Below, in pieces: positions 58,350 through 64,000 of a stretch of 64,000 nucleotides of DNA. The DNA is from Paragyromitra xinjiangensis (taxonomy: Eukaryota; Ascomycota; Pezizomycetes; Pezizales; Discinaceae). The stretch lies in the NCBI GenBank assembly GCA_038503065.1, contig JBCAMK010000015.1, forward strand, positions 930,001-994,000, read 5' to 3'. The notes under the pieces were generated by a model that ran no database searches, was not told where the DNA came from, and saw only the letters and a list, made by a program, of their open reading frames with translations. The position numbers were made by a program, and so were the translations under genes. Position 1 is the first letter of the stretch. Each line of letters begins with the position of its first letter.

Positions 58350-59894
58350 TCAAGATTCTGAAAACTCCGCTCCTCCTGTGCAAGAGACCCGATGCATCTC
58401 CATGAGGTCGATGAAGCGCTCTAGAGTACCGTATTCCTCAAGAAGTTTTGTTGACAACTTCAACTGGTTGAGGCAAGTTGAGAACTGCATCAAGCCCTCT
58501 CCTGAATTATAACCCTCAACTCGACTGGTGATGATTATACTGATCTTCGTACCACCCACAAATGAAGTCCCAAGGATCTCCTGCACTAACCAGTCTAGTC
58601 CCTCCAAATTTCCCTCCATACCTGACCACTCAACCCAGGCCTCCAGCAAGCTTTGCACCCGGTCAAATTTCTCACGAAAATCCGGTCCCCTATCTTCAGA
58701 GCGATGCCCAGAGGCAAATACTAGGACCGCATCTACAGATTCGGCACTCGGAATCCCGGATTGTAATAGCCAACAGTCGATATCTATCAACCGCATGTCG
58801 TTATCCTCAGCCATCGTTTGAAAAAGGTTTCGTTCATTAAGGCCGCGGATGAAAGCGTCGAGGGCTCCCGTTCTCGTCTTCCAATGGGTTTCCCAGTATA
58901 AACCAATTCGCATAATCTCTATTCGATCTGGGGCCTGAGCTCGCAAGTTTTCCCGAACAGTTTCTCGGGGCCAGGATATGGCGTCGGTGACATTATACAA
59001 GATTTGGGGCACGTTGGTGACAGACGGCAAGTTTTTCTTGTATTCCTCCAAGACCTTCATCGCCTGCCCTACGCAGCCAGAAACACGAGAAGAATGCGGT
59101 GCAAATCTCATTCCTCTGGACCGGAAATAGGCCACAAGAAAAATGACTGGATCTAAACCGCGTGGCCAGGGGAAGTCCTGATGACAAAATACGTAGCTTG
59201 CCATCAATTTGCCAAACGCTTCGTACCTCCAAAAACGGGGAGGGGGCAGGGCCTCAAGCCCAGGGAGATTTGTTGCCGAATCGGGATCGTCGCAAAATGT
59301 GCGCCCAAGAAAACCGCCGTCAACGAAGTCTTCCCCATCCACAAATTCTTTGATATTTTGGTGGACGAAAGTCTTAAACACCCCACCGCAATCGATAGCC
59401 CTTCGATAGTACTGGTGGTCGATATCAACACGAGGATGAGGAGCGGTAGTCCGCATTTCCCATGGCGTCCTATTCACGAGATCGAGTAGCTTGTTGAGCC
59501 AAAGGGATGGGTTGTGCTCGAAAAACCAATTAAGACGTTCCTCTTCTCGTATTCTGGTTTTTGGGCCATAATTTTGTAACATCTTTAATATTACGGCTTG
59601 GAAACGTCCGGCATCGGAATCAGGGTCAGCCAGTTGCGATCTTCTGCTACTGAGGACCCCTCCGTCAAGATCTAGGTCGGTGATTGCGGAGTGAGGAGTC
59701 GCGGGCTCGGTCGTGCCTAAACTAGGGACTGGGGAACCTAGGACCTGCACTGGCGACTGCGAAACTTGAATTAGGGATTCTGAAGCCTGTACTAGGGATC
59801 GTGGAAGAGTGGGCGGCGAGTCTGAGCTCTCCGAAGTCCGAATTGTTGGGGCAGCTGCACGAGGCGGGCGTCCTCGCCGGGGGCGTCCAGCAGC
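58350..59894 (-). CDS. HECT-like E3 ubiquitin ligase domain (probable downstream exon)
   Basis: Open frame from 59915 to the stop at 58350 without an ATG in its first hundred or so codons. A GTG at 59750 is the only near start, so I treat it as an exon whose acceptor is probably ctcgcag ending at 59895. It begins with an AT-hook-like basic run (GRPRRGRPPR) and a Ser/Pro-rich linker. The HECT-like part follows: AIDCGGVFKTFV, RFWRYEAFGKLMASYVF with FPWPRGLDPVIF (N-lobe), LVQEILGTSFVGG (like the C-lobe LLQFVTGTS) and FSTCLNQLKL (like the catalytic TCFNxLxLP), with Cys at 58473-58475. The catalytic Cys is kept; the usual Pro after the last Leu and the terminal Phe are missing. Divergent but ordered as in HECT proteins. 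Substrate unknown. Confidence 0.68.
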   Translation of the reverse strand, partial: AAGRPRRGRPPRAAAPTIRTSESSDSPPTLPRSLVQASESLIQVSQSPVQVLGSPVPSLGTTEPATPHSAITDLDLDGGVLSSRRSQLADPDSDAGRFQAVILKMLQNYGPKTRIREEERLNWFFEHNPSLWLNKLLDLVNRTPWEMRTTAPHPRVDIDHQYYRRAIDCGGVFKTFVHQNIKEFVDGEDFVDGGFLGRTFCDDPDSATNLPGLEALPPPRFWRYEAFGKLMASYVFCHQDFPWPRGLDPVIFLVAYFRSRGMRFAPHSSRVSGCVGQAMKVLEEYKKNLPSVTNVPQILYNVTDAISWPRETVRENLRAQAPDRIEIMRIGLYWETHWKTRTGALDAFIRGLNERNLFQTMAEDNDMRLIDIDCWLLQSGIPSAESVDAVLVFASGHRSEDRGPDFREKFDRVQSLLEAWVEWSGMEGNLEGLDWLVQEILGTSFVGGTKISIIITSRVEGYNSGEGLMQFSTCLNQLKLSTKLLEEYGTLERFIDLMEMHRVSCTGGAEFSES

Positions 59895-61644
59895 CTGCGA
59901 GGGCGACGTTGGGCATCAGCAAAAAAACGGATTGTCGCCCGGTCCGCCCAATGCATCAGGCGCCCCAGGCGGTCGGGGCGGAATATAGCCCTCCCTCAGG
60001 CTGTAAATTTTGCCCTTCACGTCTGGGCGACAGCTTACCAGAGGTCGGCATGGGGGCGCCCTAGGATCAGGAGGCTATTCTCTGGGCGACCACGGAGGGT
60101 TGACGAGCGTCTGGAGGACAGCGGGGGGAGAGCAGTGCGCCCACAGAATCACATTTTCAGTAGGTCACCCTGTGGTCTAGTTTGAATGCTTTTGCCCATA
60201 TTCTTGTTTACAATCGTTCTATTATTTCTATATAGCTCTATATGTACATGTATCTGTTCTTCGTATCCTAGGGGTAGGGGGGAGCGGAGGCAGCGGAGGT
60301 TCCTGCAGCGAATCGACCAATTGGCGCAGGCAGCGGAAGCTGCAGCAGCGAATTGACCATATGGCGCAGGCAGCGGAAGCTGCAGCAGCAAATCGATCAA
60401 TTGACTGAGGCGGCGGAAGCTCAGGCAGCGAATCGACCATATGGCGCAGGCAGCGGAGGCTGCAGCAGCGAATTGACCAATTGGCGGAGGCGGAGGAAGC
60501 TCAGGCAGCGAATTGACCATATGGCGCAGGCAGCGGAAGCTGCTGCAGCTGTGGCGGAGGCGGCGGAAGCTCAGGCAGCAGATCGACCATATGGCGGAGG
60601 CAGCGGAGGCAGCAGCAGCGAATCGATCAATTGACTGAGGCGGCGGAAGCTCAGGCAGCGAATTGACCATATGGCGCAGGCAGCGGAAGCTGCTGCAGCA
60701 AATCGATCAATTGGCGGAGGCGGAGGAAGCTCAGGCAGCAGATTGACGACCTCCAGGAGGCGGCGGAAGCTCAGTCAGCGGATCGACCATATGGCGCAGG
60801 CAGCGGAGGCTGCTGCAGCGAATCGACCATATGGTGGAGGCGGAGGAAGCTCAGGCAGCGGATCGACCTCCAGGAGGCGGCGGAAGCTCAGGCAGCGAAT
60901 TGACCATATGGCGCAGGCAGCGGAGGCTGCAGCAGCAAATCGATCAATTGACTAAGGCGGCGGAAGCTCAGGCAGCGGAGGCTGCAGCAGCAAATCAATC
61001 AATTGACTAAGGCGGCGGAAGCTCAGGCAGCGAATTGACCATGTGGCGCAGGCGGCGGAGGCTGCTGCAGCAAATCGATCAATTGACTGAGGCGGCGGAA
61101 GCTCAGGAAGCGAATCGACTATATGGCGGAAGCGGAGGAAGCTCAGGCAGCGGATCGATCAGCCAATTGAGCTCGCTTAGGCGGAAGCAGCGGAGGAAGC
61201 TGAAGCAGCGGATCAAAGCGAGTCTAGGAGGCATATCAGCGGGAGTCATATAAGCGGAAGCAAGACGTTACCTAGGAGTTTCTTTGCAAACAGAGCTTAG
61301 TACTTCGAGCCTAAAAGTCACGATGTTAGCAAAGTACTATGGTACAGCGAGGTTGAGAATGGGTGGGAGGGAATAGGGGATGGGTGGGAGAGAATAGGGG
61401 GAAGCAATAGTAGGAAGGACGGGAGAGGTGGAGATTGGTGTCTTATTAGGCGTTGCTTTGGCGACGGCATGGCGACTACTAAGCGATGACTAAGCGACCT
61501 GGAGATTCCCGAAAATCGCTAAGTGCCTGAGGCGAGGTGAATTTTGCTAAGTCCCGAGATTCTAGGGACTTAGAAAAATTCGATGGGTAGAGCCCGCTGG
61601 ATTTCGCTAAGTGCCACATCTGGGTGCGGGTGGTCACAGCTGAC
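59895..61644 (-). other. Proposed long intron containing the 40-bp minisatellite
   Basis: Between the HECT-like exon and the upstream Cys/His open frame. Donor CAG|GTCAGC (61645/61644) and acceptor CTCGCAG (to 59895) are both in phase 0 and would join the two frames into about 991 residues. At 1750 bases it would be far longer than the other introns here (50-310). The alternative is two separate genes or one gene broken by repeat growth. Confidence 0.35.
60297..61165. repeat. 40-bp GC-rich minisatellite, about 21 copies
   Basis: Unit length 40. Two subtypes: A, accatatggcgcaggcagcg then gaagctgcagcagcgaatcg; B, atcaattgactgaggcggcg then gaagctcaggcagcgaatcg. They alternate irregularly, each with a different central palindrome (CCATATGG or TCAATTGA). 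Because 40 is not a multiple of 3, each three units return to the same frame, which produces the overlapping Ala/Glu- and Ser/Gly-rich frames on both strands. I therefore do not call those frames genes. Confidence 0.88.
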
Positions 61645-63075
61645 CTGCAGCCGAGCGCCAGGAGGCCGGAGCACTGTGCAGCCTGCGCCCGCACAGGCCA
61701 GCACTCGGACCAGCTCGCCTGGGTTGTAGGGAAGGCCACTAACGCAGCGGGCGGAATATGGCCTTCCGGAAGACAAGAAAGTGTCGGGGCGACATTTTTT
61801 TTTTGCTGATGGGGTATTGGCTCTTCGTCGACGTCGAGGAGGAAGATAACTTTCTTCCCCATCCTCTCCCGCCTGCGCCCGTGATCTTCGCCTTGTGTGA
61901 GGAGGGGATCCCTCGCCAGAAGCAACCCCACCACCACCCTCCAAAAACAGCTCACGCTCCGTCTCATCAATCGTCTGCCAGTCAACCCAGCAACCCGTAC
62001 GCTCTGCCGTGGTCATATAATTGGCAAACCATTCAGTCAAATGATGAAGTTCTGCTAGAGTAAATAAGCTAGACTGCGGAGTGACGTAAAAATTATTCTT
62101 GCTATTGCCCCGGCAGCAATACCGAAGGGTTGCGAGATCTGGAACGACATTTAATCCGAGTGGCCCCAGCGATCCAATCCCTCGAGCGCCTTCAAGATTC
62201 CATAGTTTCCAATCCCCAGCTCTAGATCCCAATGACCTATTCGTTAAAGCATTAGTGATGATACGCCGCACAGCATCCTCGGACGCATCCCGTTCAAGGT
62301 CGAAAATGACAGGTATGTTGCATAAACCCCGAGACTGGAGTCGCCTGTGCTCCAATGACATGCCATTAGGAATGCTTCGGCTATAAGGGTGTCTTAGGTA
62401 GGTAAAAGTTGCACGAAAATACTCCCGCACTGGCGGCGGCGACGGCGACGGTGCTCTGGAATTGCGGCCCCGGCCCCGGCCCCGACCCCTACCGCCACGA
62501 CCACGACCACCACGACCACCCCTAGTCATTTCATACAACCGTAAAAGATGAGCTGTGTTTAGTTCCATCTCCGAAGATGCCTCCAGCCCTTGTATCATTG
62601 GCCCCCGTGCTGAAGGACCTGGTGCGGCTGCTGAGGGTTCTGGTCCCAATGTTGAAAACTCGGAGAGGGGGATCGACAATTCTGGCGTAGTGCTCGAAAC
62701 TCCCGAAATACCAGACACCGGGGCGTAGGGATCCTGTGTGGATACAGCTGCTGATACTGGTACTCTGGCATATAGGCTGTTTGCAGGTGCCAGCGCTTCT
62801 CCAGACGTCAGGCCCCTAGCTGCTTCAAAACGCCGGAAGCTTGGAGCATGTCTAAATCCCGGAGCAGAGGACAATACAGGAATTAAAGGTGGCACCTGGG
62901 CGGGGGGCGGGGCGGCATGAAAAGCGTAGTTGTGGCCGCATACACACATTCCGGTGCTGTCTGGCACGGGCTGGAAGAACATCTGGCAGCCATCACAGCC
63001 GATGTTACGACATTCCTCTCTAGACTCAAAAGTCGCCCTATCGCCAGTACCCGAATTAGAATTAGAGTTAGGCAT
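61570..63075 (-). CDS. Large open frame with N-terminal Cys/His cluster and GR-rich region
   Basis: 501-codon open frame from ATG 63075. I do not recognise a named family. N terminus: CRNIGCDGCQMFFQ and CVCGHNYAFHA form a C-x4-C-x2-C and C-x-C-x-H-x5-H cluster that could bind one zinc. A Pro/Ser/Ala-rich linker follows, then a GRGGRGRGGRGRGRGRGR tract (about residues 185-205), then a conserved-looking globular part (about 215-390) with FRATFTYLRHPYSRS, GDWKLWNLEGARGIGSLG and LHHLTEWFANYMTTAE. The end is Arg-rich. If it is the upstream exon of the HECT-like gene, coding stops at 61645 and the last 25 codons are intron. High GC compared with the flanks. Confidence 0.55.
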   Translation of the reverse strand: MPNSNSNSGTGDRATFESREECRNIGCDGCQMFFQPVPDSTGMCVCGHNYAFHAAPPPAQVPPLIPVLSSAPGFRHAPSFRRFEAARGLTSGEALAPANSLYARVPVSAAVSTQDPYAPVSGISGVSSTTPELSIPLSEFSTLGPEPSAAAPGPSARGPMIQGLEASSEMELNTAHLLRLYEMTRGGRGGRGRGGRGRGRGRGRNSRAPSPSPPPVREYFRATFTYLRHPYSRSIPNGMSLEHRRLQSRGLCNIPVIFDLERDASEDAVRRIITNALTNRSLGSRAGDWKLWNLEGARGIGSLGPLGLNVVPDLATLRYCCRGNSKNNFYVTPQSSLFTLAELHHLTEWFANYMTTAERTGCWVDWQTIDETERELFLEGGGGVASGEGSPPHTRRRSRAQAGEDGEESYLPPRRRRRANTPSAKKKCRPDTFLSSGRPYSARCVSGLPYNPGELVRVLACAGAGCTVLRPPGARLQVSCDHPHPDVALSEIQRALPIEFF

Positions 63076-64000
63076 CTCGATATCTAACTATTGCGATCTC
63101 ATTAACCTTCCAAATCCTAAAAGTGACCGATTATAGTACTCACTCTTGAGAATTCGCAAATGATAGCGGAATATGCGATACTGCTTGGTAATTTTGGGCA
63201 CTAGAAGAATGATGCTGAAAAGATAGATATATAAAGCGAGAGTAGAACGGCGGGGCAGTTGATTTGGTAGTAAATATCTAGTAGTCGAGAACTAGTCTTA
63301 TCTAAAATTCAACCCCTTCTAACACTAATAAATATCTCGTCAGGCAGTAAGTGCTCGGTTCTTTTTATTTATTTTTTCCAGGACAGGAAGTTACCGTTTA
63401 AGCCAACCAAATCCAACGCACAGAATCCCTAATTCCAGCGCAAATGCACACTTCGACTTGATTCAAGCACCAATTTAGGTGCGTACACCCGCCCTACCGG
63501 CCTATGAATCAGCGACCCGCAGTTCGGAATTCCCAATCGGGATACTCTCGGTTCTAAATACTGATATACCCAAATAGACCAACGGGGAAAATTTACCACT
63601 GCACAATGTCCCTGATTCCAGCGCAAAACCTACTTTCGACTAAGGTGGATGAAGTGTCAGCTCAGACCTGCCCCACGCACAGAGTCCCCAATTCCAATAC
63701 AAGTACGTACTTCTTCCTAATTCAAGCACTAATTCAGGCGGATACACCGTCCCCCAAGCGAAACCTATTTCATGGATGGGGTTAGGCATATGTGTGGCGT
63801 TAAGGATTAGTGATTGTATTATTTCGTTGTGTTTCTTTTGAATTCGGTTGGGTTGTTTCGAATGGTTGAGTCATGAATGAGTCATGGAAAGGGGAAGATT
63901 GGGTATATAAGCGATGGATTTCCGCGGTTGTGATTGTTCTTTTCTTTCTTTCTTTAAGCAACGTCTCTTACTTTACTTCTACCGTACGGTTATAGAAATA
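63076..64000. other. Island right flank with possible promoters
   Basis: A tatataaag-type TATA sequence at about 63223-63235 could serve the minus-strand open frame. On the plus strand TATATAA at 63904-63910 is followed by a CT-rich stretch (63939-63955), the look of a core promoter for a gene starting beyond the window. Neither is proven. Confidence 0.3.
63425..63735 (-). repeat. Dispersed repeat family R, right copies (inverted)
   Basis: Three diverged copies whose reverse complement contains gtgcttgaatca and gcatttgcgctggaattagg (63428-63471, 63608-63645 and 63685-63730). They match the plus-strand copies at 57655-58090, so the HECT-like locus lies between family R copies in opposite orientation. 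Confidence 0.6.

Noticed and set aside
60149..61253. Ala/Glu-, Ser/Gly- and Pro/Leu-rich open frames on both strands
   Set aside because: They are the 40-bp minisatellite read in several frames; no unique sequence or start context supports a protein.

Overview
The window reads as nuclear DNA of a filamentous ascomycete. Protein genes carry short GT-AG introns (about 50 to 310 bases), genes lie on both strands with roughly one per 2.5 kb, and every recognisable product is a eukaryotic housekeeping protein with fungal-type features (RIC1, AVT-type vacuolar transporter, fused siroheme synthase, GPI18, MTG2, EBP2, RPC53). I cannot fix the genus. The small introns plus a repeat-rich accessory region would fit an early-diverging Pezizomycotina lineage such as Pezizomycetes, but that is a guess.

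Positions 1 to about 49,300 are a conserved core: GPI3/PIG-A; RPB12 and RPB5 (head to head, both shared by RNA polymerases I, II and III); MTG2; SF3B4 and SF3B5 (two subunits of one U2 snRNP complex, in tandem); NSE3 (Smc5/6 complex); a hormone-sensitive-lipase-like hydrolase; a DHR2-like DEAH helicase; a Met8/Met1-type siroheme synthase; CDP-diacylglycerol synthase; RIC1 (Ypt6 exchange factor, with a one-base frame disruption); RPS22 and RRP9 (head to head); RPC53; mitochondrial mL46; POT1; GPI18/PIG-V; EBP2; and an AVT3/AVT4-like amino acid transporter. Themes recur: transcription machinery, ribosome biogenesis, splicing, genome maintenance and GPI-anchor synthesis. I rebuilt exon structures by hand so that reading phase closes in every gene except RIC1. 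Several genes have very small first or last coding exons (7 to 30 bases).

From about 49,300 to 54,200 the sequence becomes gene-poor. It holds a pair of paralogous cysteine/histidine-rich proteins resembling a divergent CHORD zinc domain, and little else that I can recognise.

From 54,200 to the end is an accessory, repeat-laden island. It contains a cluster of CCACCGGTGG palindromes, three different tandem arrays (55.4-57.6 kb), a 40-bp GC-rich minisatellite (60.3-61.2 kb), and two large minus-strand open frames around that minisatellite. The downstream frame is a divergent HECT ubiquitin-ligase-like domain with its catalytic-cysteine motif kept. The upstream frame has an N-terminal Cys/His cluster and a GR-rich stretch. 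They can be read as one split gene of about 990 codons with the minisatellite inside a 1.75-kb intron, and related dispersed repeats in opposite orientations flank the block. This is the part most likely to hold something undescribed.
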